Of a DNA stretch of 64,000 nt, positions 11,697 to 22,489 are shown piece after piece. The stretch's first letter is position 1. The number at the start of each line of letters is the position of its first letter. The translations under genes were made by a program, and so were the position numbers. The DNA comes from Lycorma delicatula (lineage: Eukaryota > Arthropoda > Insecta > Hemiptera > Fulgoridae), in NCBI RefSeq assembly GCF_047948215.1, contig NC_134456.1:204302034-204366033 (forward strand), in the 5' to 3' direction. The notes under the pieces are model-generated. The model saw only the letters and a program-made list of their open reading frames with translations, did not search any database and had not been told where the DNA came from.

Positions 11697-12039
11697 CCCT
11701 GTAGTGCTCCCCCAGCACTATATTACATACAATATACCACAACCAACAAAATCAAAATACACAAAATTAAAAAAGATACACAATATATTACCACACGTGC
11801 TCCCCAAGCACTGACCTGTACACAGTATATAAATATTTCACAAAACACAATATTAACACACCATACCCCAATATACCATTCATCCGCAGCATACTCCTCA
11901 CGCCGCCCTGTGGTCCACAAGGGCGCGCGTGTGGAGTAAAACCCATATGTCCCAATCACACTAAACAAACAGCAAAAATAATAATCAATTACAATCAATA
12001 AACAACAAACAATTATGAATCGACGCCGACCAATCCTCC
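11238..12039 (-). other. 3' UTR of the R1-clade LINE, with internal A39
   Basis: Non-coding. On the plus strand, 11248-11650 is G/C-rich, 11658-11696 is 39 consecutive T, and 11700-12030 is A/C-rich with two gtgctccccc-agcac-like phrases near 11703 and 11800. Because the target duplication encloses all of it, the internal A-tract was probably part of the inserted RNA rather than its end. Confidence 0.7.
11658..11696. repeat. Homopolymer T39
   Basis: This is an uninterrupted T run on the plus strand, an A39 tract about 420 bases upstream of the LINE 3' end on its own strand. Confidence 0.95.
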
Positions 12040-14912
12040 TCAGAGACGCGCTCGCAGCCGAGGGGGTTCCTCGTTGGCCTTTGAGTCCAAGATGGCGTGA
12101 GCCAGGCCTACCATCTCCTGCCAATGTTCCCTGGACCCGACCATCCGCCCGATGACATCGTCGGGTGAGAACGCCGTCACACGCCTCCTCTCGACGTCCC
12201 ACCGGACACAGTCGAACCAAGTGTGTTCGACCGTGTCCACTTCGTCGCAGTACCTGCACATCGCCGATCTTCTGCGTTTGAACCTGTGCAGGTAACTGCC
12301 GAAATCGCCGTGGCCCGTGAGCAGCTGGGTGAGGAAGTAGTTCACTTCGCCATGTCGCCGCCCCACCCATGCTCTCACGTCCGGTATCAGGCGTCTGGTC
12401 CATTGGCCCACCTGGCTCGCCGACCATCTCTCCTGCCATCGATCCAGGATCTGCACCCTCGCCTCTTCTTTGGAGACCCCACCGAATCGCAAACATCGCT
12501 CCTCCACCAATAAGTCAATCGGTGGGGACCCCGCGACGACGCAGATCGCGTCGTAGGAGACTGTTCTATACGCACAAGATGTGCGCAGGAGCAGCCTCCT
12601 ATGGATCGACTCCACCTTCCGACGATATTTCTCCACGCCGACTGCCCTGCTCCATGCAGGGGCCGCGTAGAGCAATACGGAGGTCACCGTCGTCGCGATG
12701 ACCTTCCTCCTCTTCTCTGTTGGCCCTGCTGTGTTAGCCATGAGGCGAGAGATCGCCGCTAAGAGGCGTTCACCCTTCAGCACTGCCTCCTCGACGTGGG
12801 GCCCGAATGAACGGTTCTTGTCCACCCAGACCCCAAGGTACTTCGCTGTCCGCACCCGTCGTATCTCCTCGCCGTCGATAGCCAGATGTATCTCCCTCAG
12901 AGGCCGCCTTCCGGAGAACACGACCGCCTCTGATTTCTCTGGGGCTATCGACAGCCCGTGCTCGGTCATCCAGTTATGAACGCCTCTCAGGCCTCATTTC
13001 CTTTCTGCTCGACCTCCCGCTCCATCGCTCCTTGAATCAGCAGGGCCAGGTCATCCGCGAATCCTATGACCTCCACCCCCTCGGGATACTGTTGCCGCAG
13101 CACTCCGTCGTACGTTATGTTCCACAGCAGCGGCCCCAGAACTGATCCTTGTGGGACTCCCGCCTGCATGTGGAACACCCGCTGTCCGGCATCAGTATCA
13201 GCGTGAACTCTCCGGTCGCTCAGGTACTCCTTTATTATGTGTTGGAGCTGACCGGAGATCCCTCGCTCCGCTAAAGCCTGCCCTATGATCTCCCAGGGCA
13301 GGCTATTGAACGCGTTGCGCACATCGAGTAGTACCAGGGCCGGAATTCTCCTGGTTCTCCAGGTCCCACCGGCGGCATCATCCACGAAGCGCATCACCTC
13401 CCGTACTGCGTGGACCGTAGATCTTCCTCTCCGGAATCCGTATTGGCGAGGGGATAGACCCCCCCCCCGCCTCTACTTCCGCCGTCAACCTACCCTCGAC
13501 GATCCTTTCGTAAATCTTACCCAGTGTGCTAAGCAGGCACACCGGTCTGAATGCTCCAGGATCGCCCAGGGCTCGGCCCGGCTTTGGCAACAGAACCAGA
13601 CGCGCGACCCTCCAGCACGCCGGGAAAACGCCCCGCACGAAGGCACTGTTCAAACAGTCCAGCACCAACCACGGGAACGCCTCCACAACCATCCGAGCCA
13701 CTGCCCCCTCTTCTTGATGTTTACCCTCGCAGCGGCTCCCTGGAGTTCTGGAAGGGAGATCCTTCTTACGTCGTCCATCGGCGCCACTCTCCACTCCACC
13801 TCCGGTAAACTGGGGAAGAGCGAGTCGACTATACCGTCGATCATGTCCCCGGCGATGATCGGCAGTCGTCTCCCCAACCGCTTGGTGACAAGTTTGTAGG
13901 CTTGCCCCCAAGGGTCCTCCTGCAGCTGGTCAACGAGCCTCTTCCACGACTCGCTCTTCTCCTTCCGGATCTCCCTTTTCAGCCGGTTCCTTTCTGCCTT
14001 CAGGTCGCGCGCCAGCTCCTCGACGTCGTCCCTCTCCCTCGCTCTGCTCCTGTTAAGGCGACGCCGAAGACGCTGTACGTTCGCCCGTATCTCTCCTATC
14101 GTCGCGGTCCACCAGTACACCCTTCTCCGCGGGCTCCTTCTGGCTGCCAATTCGTCAGTGCAGGCCTGCTGGATCGCTTCTGCAAGCCCTTCTGGCTCCG
14201 TCGGATATTCTTCTAAGAAGCGATCCGCAAGCCGCTTCCGGAGCCCCGGTATGTGACGCTCGTCGAAAAACCCTGCCGCCGGCCTCTCCGTCGGTCGCGG
14301 GCCACCAAGCTGGATTCGTATCCCCCTGTGGTCACTGCCAAGTTCGTCTGCCAGAACCTCACACCTCTCGACTCTTCTGGCCACAGCGTCCGTAGCGTAC
14401 ACGTGATCAAGGACCGATCCTCTGACACCCCTCCAGAAGGTGGGGGTGTCATCATTAAGGCTGACTAACCCGAGCGAGGCGGTTAGCTCCGCTAACTCCT
14501 CTCCCCGCTCGTCGGTGACTCCTCCTCCTACTTCAGCGATCTTCGCATTGAAGTCCCCCACGACGAGGGCGTGAACCCCAGCCCTCCTCAGATCCTCTCC
14601 TAGGTTGCTAAGGAACTCCACGTAGCTCGCCCACGTGGAGTTGGGGGAGATATAACAGCAGTACACGTAGATCTCCCCCACCCTAGCCCTAACAAACCCG
14701 TCTCCCCGATGTTGGTGGGAGACCGCATATTTCCCCGTGAGGTCCTTCAATGCCGCATCCTCACCACGGTCGATCAGCCAGCCTTTGTCCCTGATCACGC
14801 GGCCGTTCGGCTCCGCCACAAGGGCGAAGTCCGCTCCGTCCTTGGAGGCAGCTTCCCACAGGAGGTCGTGGACGAGACCGCTCCTATTAGCGTTGATGTA
14901 GAGGAGCTTCAT
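12040..14912 (-). pseudogene. LINE ORF2: endonuclease plus reverse transcriptase, three frameshifts
   Basis: This is the enzyme that nicks target DNA and primes reverse transcription there. Starting at the ATG at 14912, an APE-type endonuclease shows LLYINANRSG, VAEPN, VVGDFNAKIAEVGG, LDHVYATD and GSDHRGIRI, so the catalytic set looks intact. A basic helical linker follows (about 14150-13900). Frameshift 1, with loss of the usual A-P-G-x-D-G box, is near 13700. RT fingers follow: VARLVLLPKPGR and FRPVCLLSTLGKIYERIV. Frameshift 2 falls in a C10 run at 13459-13468 (plus strand). The palm has LLDVRNAFNSLPW, AGVPQGSVLGPLLW and the catalytic GFADDLALL. Frameshift 3, consistent with one lost base, is near 12990. 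The thumb (AKYLGVWVDKN) and CRYCDEVDTVEHTWFDC lead to a stop at 12040. All catalytic motifs are readable; the lesions are few. Confidence 0.88.
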
Positions 14913-15463
14913 CGCGTGGTGTTTGCCCCTCTACACCTCCGATCACCAAAGCCGTGTCCCGACTGCCCGCACTTGACGCAGTTCGGCTTCTCCCTGCAGT
15001 CCCGTCTCAGATGGCCCGCTCCTCCGCAATTGTAACAGGTCTTCGACCTGTCCGGCCCCTTGCATTCAGCCGCCCTGTGTCCGTGCTCCCAGCAGCGATA
15101 GCATCTGGGATCAGTCTCCCACCGGAACACACGGCACGACTGCCACCCGATGCGCACCTTCTCCTTGGCCACTAGAGCCTCAGCCGCCCGCCTGGCGAGG
15201 ACCACCACCGCATTCTGAGACTGCCCGTACGCTGGTCTCAACGAGTTCACCTTAGTTGCCCAGTGGTCTTCTCCGGGCAACGCGTCCTTGACTGCCTGCA
15301 ACAACTCCTCCTTTGTCACCTCACAGTCAAGGCCCTTGACCGTCACTGGTACGGGCCACTCTCCTCTGCCTCCCGGGGTAACCGTCACACCCTGGAGGCG
15401 ACCTTGGATAGCCTCGGAGAGGGCCTTGGCTTCTCCGGCCGCGTCGGAAATCTTTATTTCCAG
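14909..15463 (-). CDS. LINE ORF1 (gag-like, three zinc knuckles), 5'-truncated
   Basis: This encodes the RNA-binding protein of the LINE ribonucleoprotein. The frame is open from the truncation point, so no native start codon survives; the GTG at 15388 is not a start. A basic/acidic N-terminal region (EIKISDAAGEAKAL) leads to an RRM-like segment, then three zinc knuckles: CYRCWEHGHRAAEC, CYNCGGAGHLRRDC and CVKCGQSGHGFGDRRC. Spacings are C-x2-C-x4-H-x4-C, twice, then a C-x2-C-x4-H-x5-C variant. It ends GANTTR at a TGA that overlaps the ATG of ORF2 as ATGA, an arrangement that suits termination-reinitiation. About 185 codons remain, where R1-clade ORF1 proteins usually have several hundred. No internal stop is present. 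Confidence 0.85.
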   Translation of the reverse strand: MEIKISDAAGEAKALSEAIQGRLQGVTVTPGGRGEWPVPVTVKGLDCEVTKEELLQAVKDALPGEDHWATKVNSLRPAYGQSQNAVVVLARRAAEALVAKEKVRIGWQSCRVFRWETDPRCYRCWEHGHRAAECKGPDRSKTCYNCGGAGHLRRDCREKPNCVKCGQSGHGFGDRRCRGANTTR

Positions 15464-15477
15464 AAGCCGGTGGGTTT
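15464..15477. repeat. LINE target-site duplication (right copy)
   Basis: aagccggtgggttt here equals 11224-11237. The sequence is the first 12 bases of the SINE head (reverse complement) plus two flanking bases. Confidence 0.9.
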
Positions 15478-15674
15478 ATATTAAATTTGTTTCACGCTGC
15501 TCAAGTAAATAAGTGGTGTAAGTGAGAACGTGTCACTGTTAACTTCTGATTTTTCTTTTCATTTTTTTGGATTGTTATTATTGAATTATTATTTATCGTT
15601 AATTTTTTTTTACAATCAGAGGTTAACAATTATTAATAAATCAATGCATTGAATTTAAAAAAAAAATAAATATA

Positions 15675-16100
15675 TATGTGTAAATGAAGTCGGATTCGAA
15701 CCAATGTGCTTTCCCCTTGTAAGATCAAATATTTCATTAATTAAAATGTTATTTGGGTATAACTTTGGAACCAATTGAAATAAGTATCACTTATGATATA
15801 TCGTTGAAAATCTCTCAATGAGAGCAGTTAAGAAAAAGTCCAAAATACAAATGTTTCAAAATTGAAACCCCGCTTTATATAGAGGTCGACCGTATACACA
15901 TTTTTGGTCCAGTCGATTGCAATAAAAATTGGAGGTGCACAACTAGATGTTACAACAGTCCTAAAAACAAAATTTCAACATTATACGTACTTACAATGTT
16001 GAAGCTAGTTACGCGGAAGCTAGTCAAAATGGATTAAGGGATGGTCAAAATGGATACTTCCTTTACTTCGTACAAGGAAGTAATAAAGTAAAAATTATTT
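15675..16100 (-). repeat. Dispersed repeat with B-box-like motif and hairpin end
   Basis: The segment is less A/T-rich than its flanks. On the minus strand it begins with a near-palindrome (16055-16082, tacttcctt...aaggaagta) and ends with a pol III B-box-like ggttcgaatcc (reverse complement of 15692-15702). Internal short duplications include gtcaaaatggat, present twice near 16024-16054. The start resembles a repeat I recall as common in insect genomes, but I cannot name the family. It could be SINE-like or a miniature transposon. Confidence 0.5.
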
Positions 16101-16926
16101 TTGTTAAAATAGCCTAAAATACTAACATTTTAGATATTGTAAGCTACATTTTGTAGTATCCTTGGGACACAGAACACTAAATTTTGAATTCTAAAATAAT
16201 TATAATTTTTTACTAGTTTAAAATTCAGGTTATAGCAATTTAAAAAAAAAAAAATATTCTTATTTGGATAAAAAAATGAGTAAATAAATAAATTTTTAAA
16301 TAAAATATGTAAACGTATACCGGATTAATTCAACGATATTGTTGTCAGCTATTATAGAAAATTAAACAAGGAATGAAAAGCGTCCTTGATTATTACCATG
16401 TTTCCATGCGATACAAACGTAGCACTGAAACAACGAATCTCCAGGGTACTCAATGAGAAGGTTAGTTGAGACTACTGTGTTGCATAGGCCGGGCAATTAT
16501 TGTGGGAATTTGGAACAACCATTGATATATTAATCATTCACTTGTCATACTGCCGGTGATATAATCACAAATAAATGCAAAACGAATTGATTTTTTGTTC
16601 AAATAATACATTCGAGTATTTTCTATTTTTATTGTTTAATTTATTGTTTAGATTTTTTTTTTTCTATTAATACCAATCATTATTCTATTTTTATTATTTA
16701 TTTTATAAAAGTCATATTTATGTTTAATGTTTTATAGAACAGTGATTAACAAAATTTTAAATTATAAATTTCTGTGTAGCAACTGGACCTTAAGCTTCGA
16801 GCCCTTCTGGTAGGTTAGAATTTGAATCGTCTAGTGTTAGGCAGTTCAGTCAGTTATAAATATGGCTTGTATTATAGATTGTAATGTTTTCAGAAAAATG
16901 AGTAATTATAAACTTTTTCCTTTAAA

Positions 16927-16969
16927 CAGCAGTCGATAAAATGTGTTTTATCGACAGCAGTCGATAAAA
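16927..16969. repeat. 15-bp direct duplication bridged by a 10-bp hairpin
   Basis: cagcagtcgataaaa occurs at 16927-16941 and 16955-16969. Between them, 16932-16941 and 16946-16955 are exact reverse complements with a tgtg loop. The arrangement looks like a template-switch duplication. Confidence 0.75.
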
Positions 16970-18615
16970 AAACCAAGTTTTTTTTATAGAAATTTTCTGT
17001 TTTTGCTTATTTATAAGGTACAAATTTACTTTTTCTAGTGTAAAAAAGTAAAAGTATGTTGATTTCTGATGTACTTTAATGATATAAAAATCTTTTTACA
17101 CAAAAATATTTGGTACAGATTTTAAGGTTTTAATTACTAACTCCAGCTTATACTAAATTTTTCTTCTTCCAACTGCGCTATATAAAGTAAGCATAAAAAA
17201 CTGTAAAAATAAATAAGATATTTCCTGTTTAACATTGGTCCGCCAACGATGTCAAACTGAAAGGAGTGGAAAAATTTTAAATCAAAAAGAGTTTTGAATT
17301 TATAAATTTATAATTTTACTCGTATTTTACTTAATTTTATTTGCGTTAATTAACCGTTTAATAAAAATGTTGAGAAAATAAATTACAAAAAATAAACAAA
17401 TAAAAACTGTCAGCAAACTAACCGAATATATTTCTGTATAATAATAATTTAATTAATTTTTTTTTAGTAGACATGTTGAAAAGTATATTACGATTTCAAA
17501 ATGTTGAATATATTAGTTCATAACCAGTTTAGAATAGTTTAATTTTACACTCTAATGCAAGACCTCCTTTATGATTATCCTGATACGATGTGTAATCAAC
17601 TATACTGGTTAAAAGGCGTCGATGCGTAATGCAAATTCAATTTGCCTTTAACGTTCTGTTCGTCTGAAACATTGAGCTGTCGGCATTTTACGGAATAGTT
17701 TTAATTTTAAGTTAAATGAGTATATTATATAATCTATTATTCAAAAGTTTGATAACCTAAACTTATGTTATCCAAAATGACAAATAACTGTGTGATATAT
17801 ACTAAAACGTCTTCTACAACCGATTATACTGTGAAAAGGGAAGTTGCAAAAACCCGTATTTTCTCTTACACGACGAAAGTTATAATTACAAGAATATTGT
17901 ATAATAAAGTAAAAATAACACACACAAAAACTATATTCATCCTTTTACCTTCTATAACATTTTTCACCCAACGTTTTTCCGATTGCCACTCGTTTCATCT
18001 CTATGTACTACATGCACTTTCCCGCTTTGAAAATTGGTTTTCTTATGTGTTAAAATACTATATCCGTTTAACGATATATACGTTTTCCCAATCACCACTC
18101 CATAATAGTTTAATGTAATTTTATTCATTAAGTTAGAGCAAACAAAAATATTTTTTAATTATTCTAAATTAAATACACCTGTATTCAGGTTGTAGAATAC
18201 ATTTTTGTTAACAAATAAGACATTTCTATTTAGTTGACGTTTGTTTGTTTTATCAGATTACGCTTTTATAGCTCAAAACCTAGTTAATCCAATTTATTGA
18301 CAATCTCAGTAAAGTTCGAAATCACTTGAGACTCAATACCATGGATAAATAGATGGTTAGTACATTATTTCGTACTTTGAAAAACAAAAGAAATGTGTGT
18401 CTTTATGTGTATGTATATTTAAACACATATAAAATTGTCGTTTTGTGGGTATATGTTGGCAAAATTTTCATTGCTAAAGTTATTTTCATTTTGGTACTGA
18501 TTTTCTATTGAATTGAAAGAGCAATTTAATGTTTATAGCTTTCATTCATTTGCAAAGTTTGTCAAATCTTTTTATTTCTAAATCCATAAAACAATTTTCT
18601 TGCGCTTGCAACTTA

Positions 18616-18616
<1 letters not shown>

Positions 18617-18647
<31 letters not shown>
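18617..18647. repeat. Homopolymer A31
   Basis: Uninterrupted A run; no recognisable retroposed sequence lies directly upstream. Confidence 0.9.
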
Positions 18648-18651
<4 letters not shown>

Positions 18652-19479
18652 TTCAAACTTCTAGACTAAATATTTAATGTGACACATTCATCCATATTCT
18701 ATCGTGTTCTTTGAAAGTTTTAGAAAAGTTGTAAAAGTTGTGCCTAAAATGCTTTCCTGAGTGACAAAGAAAGCTAATACAATATTCTATATTTGTTTTC
18801 TTTTTGTTGATGATATTTTAAATGATTGAAATGTTATTTAATTTAAACAATAAAAAAATTACTTCATGGTATAATTTATCAATCTAATAAAATTACTCAA
18901 ATATAAGTTGTTGTTTTTTACAGTTCTACATTATGTGTCATGATTAATCTGTACATTTTCCCCTTCATTGCAAATCAGATTTATTTTACGGATTGAATTT
19001 AACTGAGTGAATAATATTTGGCCTTTTTATAATTTTTTCTACAATTCTGCTTATGAAGAATTATAAAACCTTTTACGACAAAGAATTTTAATTTAATGCG
19101 GTTGTGAGGTTTAATACTATAAAAGTTGTAAATCTCAAAAAGAATTTCTAATTTAATAAATATTTAGAATTAAATACTCATTTCGATTATTAAAAAATCA
19201 GTACTTATAAATGTAACAGCAAAGAAAAAATAAGTACAAAGAACGATTAATAAAAATGTTATTTATATGTAGTAAGTAAGAATTGAAAATAAAAGTAATA
19301 TACTGATCTAAAAGGAATGCAATCAAAAAGAACGTAAAGTTACACATGATCTATTTCTAAGGTGTACCACGACAATTTATAAAACAATATATATAAAGCA
19401 ACATATATTATAACAATATGCGGTGTGTGATTCATAATCATCGTCCAGCAACACTAAGTGCACATAAAAAAGGGTTTTT

Positions 19480-20003
19480 TGAAAACCCGAATTTAAATAT
19501 TTAAATAAATGTTAGATTTTTTAATTTTTTATGAAATCCGGCTATTTCTTTTTAATTTTTGGTAACAAATAAAGATCAACTTGATTTTTGAAGTGTGTAG
19601 TCTTCGTGTAAATATCTAGACACAAATTTCTAGATTTTTCGAAATTCGACCTTGAAAGGGATGACGAAAGGTAAAAAAATTTGAATCATTGCAAATTTTT
19701 CCCATTTACAATTACACTAAACGAGATATTCACTAGATTTGGGGTTGCAAATATTTTTCAGATAAATATTTAAAAACCATTTCGGGTTCTTTTGAATTTC
19801 GATTTTTTAAGGGGTGCGACGGTGTACGGCGTGTTCAATTAACATAGCCCCTGCCACTGTTACAGTATGTGCGATGCGACTGGTTGCACTTGCTTCCGGT
19901 TACTTGACTAAAAAACATAAAATAAACAAAAATTTACCACGAAGGGAAAGCATATATCCATATAGTGCGGGCGAAGCCGCGATGGGGATGCTGGTTATTC
20001 TAT
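19480..20003 (+). repeat. Unclassified dispersed repeat, family A, copy 1
   Basis: Two phrases define the family. One is a central block at 19560-19760 containing tagatatttacacgaag-like text on its complement and actagatttggggttgcaaat. The other is a terminal block with gactggttgcacttgcttccggttacttgactaaaaa (19875-19912) and gcgggcgaagccgcgatgggg. The complement of the central block and the cgaagcc end recur at 57700-58260; the ttacttgactaaaaa block recurs at 25735-25880, both on the minus strand. It encodes nothing obvious, and the 63-codon frame inside it is incidental. Ends and class are undetermined. Confidence 0.6.
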
Positions 20004-20009
20004 AAAATA

Positions 20010-20725
20010 ATTTGTAAAAAAGACATTGTAATGCAGGGTAAAATAAAATAAAAATTTATCGTTAAAATAATTATTTTATCTCGTTAAAATATAAATATAA
20101 TGCTCAAAAAATAAGTCTTTATGTTAGAATTATAGATAAATCAACATTAATTGGAAGCTGGTGGCAAAATAAATTTTATTTATTGTAAATTTAGCAGTTA
20201 ATAATTTAATTTTTTTGTAATAATGTTTATGATCGTTATTCAAATAAACGAACAACATTAAACGTTTATCTTGTTCAAATTTTGAAGATAAGAGAGATAT
20301 TAGATGATTGTCAAAATTGGTACCATAATTCTTCTTCCTTGAAGCTGATATTTCATAATAGGATATTCGGATATTATGAGGTGGTCTGTCTACGTGTGAA
20401 GTTTAAGTGGTATATACTGTTTACCAACAGGTTTGAGCTTACATGTTGTGCATACATACAAGATTTTATAATCTTTATTATTTTCTTCGTTTTCCTAATG
20501 GGTTGTTAGTGATATTTAATGGCTGTTAATTTTACTCAGCAGTATTCCCTACATTTTTTCTCTTATCTTGAATTCACTGAAACTCACATCCCTTCCTTAT
20601 ATGGACTATTTCGGACAATTGTTTAATATTTCTGACTCCTTTAAATGTTCTTAAGAATAAAAAAATTTTAACTACTTCAACTCTTCTTTGAGATTTTATT
20701 TCCCTTTCAGTACCTAAAACGTAGG
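20010..20725. other. A/T-rich background, no gene seen
   Basis: Nothing recognisable; the small open frame at 20282-20509 is Ile/Phe-rich and unremarkable. Confidence 0.5.
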
Positions 20726-20790
20726 TCTAGTGGTTAATTCGTCATCGCAAATCAACTGATTTCGAAGTTGAAATTCATTACTTTGAAATT
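20726..20790 (+). mobile_element. SINE head fragment
   Basis: ggtctagtggttaattcg followed by caaatcaactgatttcgaag matches the first ~60 bases of the SINE at 9713. The rest of the element is missing. Confidence 0.7.
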
Positions 20791-20879
20791 TTAACATTTA
20801 TTTCTTGAAAAATAAGGTAATATATATTTAGCTTGAAAAACCATAGAACCACTCGTATTCTAAAGATGTCACATGAGTG

Positions 20880-20881
<2 letters not shown>

Positions 20882-20969
<88 letters not shown>
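20882..20969. repeat. Compound (AC)n-(AT)n-(AC)n microsatellite
   Basis: (AC)n to about 20934 with one G at 20920, (AT)n to about 20960, then a short (AC)n run. The open frames through it are artefacts of the repeat. Confidence 0.95.
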
Positions 20970-21064
20970 TAATATTTACTTTTTATGAATTTTATTTTGA
21001 TTATTTTTTGATTTGTCAAATAAAATACAATAATTACAGTGTAATTTCTAGTGGAACTCGCTAT

Positions 21065-22100
21065 TAAATCTACTCTCATGAAGTAAGTAACTATGAAAAA
21101 TTCATTGTACATTTGTACTAATGCCTTGAAAGCAGTTCTATTGCATAATGGAAATAAAGAGTCATCCATTCCACTAACTGATGCAGTCGATTTGAAAGAA
21201 ATGTAAGAAACTATGGGAAGCAATAAAATACTAAGAGCATATGTGGCAAGTCTGCAGTGATCTGAAAGTTATTCCGTTACTAATTGATTTACAAGGTGGG
21301 TTTATAAAATATTGTTGTTTTCTTTGTCTCTGAAAAAGTTCTGATACAAAAAGTCGTTACCAAGTAAAGAGCTGGCCATTGTGGCAGAATTTTGTAGCTG
21401 GTAAAAAAAATGTAAAGCATTTATCATTGAGTGGTAAAATCATACTGCTGCCACTTCACACAATACTCGGACTATGAAAAAGTTTGTGAAGACACTGGAA
21501 AATGGACCAGGATTTAATCATTTAAAAATAAATTTTCCTAAATAGAGTGAAGGTAAGCTCAAGGAATATTTATTGGTCCGCAAATAAAGAATCTGCTTAA
21601 GGACTTAACTTTTGACGATAAATTTAGAGAATGTGAACTAGCTGCATGGAAGTCCTTCAAAAACATTGTTGGTGGTTTTTTAAAACAGAAACAGAAAAGA
21701 TAAAAACAATGTTTGTCTTTTTTTTGTTAATAAGCTGCTAGAAAAACTACAAACATTTAGGATGTAGGATGTCAATAAAAAATTTATTTTGCCCTCACAT
21801 CTAGACTTTTCTCCCAAAAATTTGGGCTCTGTCAGCGATTAACAACGAGAGCGTTTTCATCAGGATATTCTGACAATGGAGCATCGGTACCAAGGAAGAT
21901 AGATCCTGGAATGTTGTTAATAATCCTGGTGACTATTGTTAATTTTTGTTTAGAGAAACTGATCAAACATCGTACAATCAATAAACTTTGCCAACATATT
22001 TTAAAAATTAAAGGAAAGACAATTCCAGTGATTCAAACTTTTAAAAGCTGTTATTTTAAAATTCTATTAAAGCAATTCAATTTATCTGTGTTTAAATAAA
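21065..22100 (+). pseudogene. Broken copy of a multicopy arthropod protein family (function unknown)
   Basis: Protein-like pieces occur in succession on the plus strand in shifting frames. They include SSIPLTDAVDLKEM (about 21164-21206), TMKKFVKTLENGPGFNHLKINFP (about 21473-21540), AAWKSFKNIVGGF-like text (about 21640-21680) and LPSHLDFSPKNLGSVSD with ERFHQDILTMEHRYQGR (about 21792-21900). From memory, this series belongs to a family annotated as uncharacterized in many arthropods and cnidarians, with H-S-H-L-x-F-F-P-x-N-L-G-x-V-S-D-E-x-G-E-R-F-H-x-D as its hallmark. High copy number suggests a transposon protein, but I cannot name its class. At least six frameshifts or stops make this copy dead, and the N-terminal part is absent. 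No terminal repeats were found. Confidence 0.6.
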
Positions 22101-22489
22101 TAAAAATTTAATTTATTTAAAATACTAATTTCACAGTGATATGTATTTATTAGTAAATAAATCGTATGAATCTAAAAAATGCTACATATTACACAAATTC
22201 TGATAAGTTTTGAATTCAGCACCCCAAAATTTGTTAAAATCACCATTTACAATTCCAGATACACAATTTTTTTTTATGACGTGTTATGTATAAAACCCTC
22301 AACATATTTAATAAAATTAATAAGATTAGCGGGTATACAAAAACATTAATAATATTCAGCGTTTCTTTAATTTTTAAATACTCTTGACATATTTATAATT
22401 TGTTATCGTTTAAATGTTGGAGCTTTAATGTATTTAATAGGATATTTAAATTTAAATATCTTCGGCTTCGGACATTCGGATATTTACAG
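22101..22489. other. A/T-rich spacer
   Basis: No feature is recognisable between the broken multicopy gene and the 3' end of the older LINE. Confidence 0.5.

Larger units (their letters stand above)
11238..15463 (-). mobile_element. Young 5'-truncated R1-clade LINE, with TSD
   Basis: A 4.2-kb non-LTR retrotransposon on the minus strand, clearly more G/C-rich than the A/T-rich host DNA. Exact copies of aagccggtgggttt bracket it (11224-11237 and 15464-15477), and its 3' end abuts a T run on the plus strand (an A tail on its own strand). Its 5' end cuts into ORF1 with no upstream coding, the normal result of incomplete reverse transcription. Order on its strand: partial ORF1 with zinc knuckles, ATGA overlap, ORF2 (endonuclease, reverse transcriptase, CCHC-like motif), and a 0.8-kb 3' UTR with an internal A39 tract. 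Only three frameshifts mar ORF2, so the copy is recent. R1-clade placement comes from the endonuclease start (LLYINANRSG), the RT fingerprints and the C-terminal LLTGHG...C-x2-C...H...C. Many R1-clade LINEs insert at specific sites. Confidence 0.9.
16101..19479. other. A/T-rich background, no gene supported
   Basis: 16370-16560 is slightly richer in G/C but has no usable frame. A 117-codon open frame at 17765-18118 is the longest outside elements; its composition gives no family hint and I do not call it a gene. An A31 run lies at 18617-18647. Confidence 0.45.

Noticed and set aside
11723..12513. Long frames overlapping the LINE C-terminal region and 3' UTR in other frames or on the plus strand
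   Set aside because: G/C-rich coding sequence produces long shadow frames. The genuine frame carries the RT thumb and zinc motif.
13285..13899. 204-codon plus-strand frame over the LINE RT
   Set aside because: Antisense shadow of the RT; no motif in its own translation.
17765..18118. 117-codon plus-strand open frame, the longest outside elements
   Set aside because: Composition is like the background, with no domain, membrane pattern or repeat relation that I recognise. Length is not extreme for 64 kb of DNA read in six frames.
20778..21067. Frames with Cys-Val, Thr-His and Tyr-Ile runs
   Set aside because: Direct translations of the (AC)n/(AT)n microsatellite.
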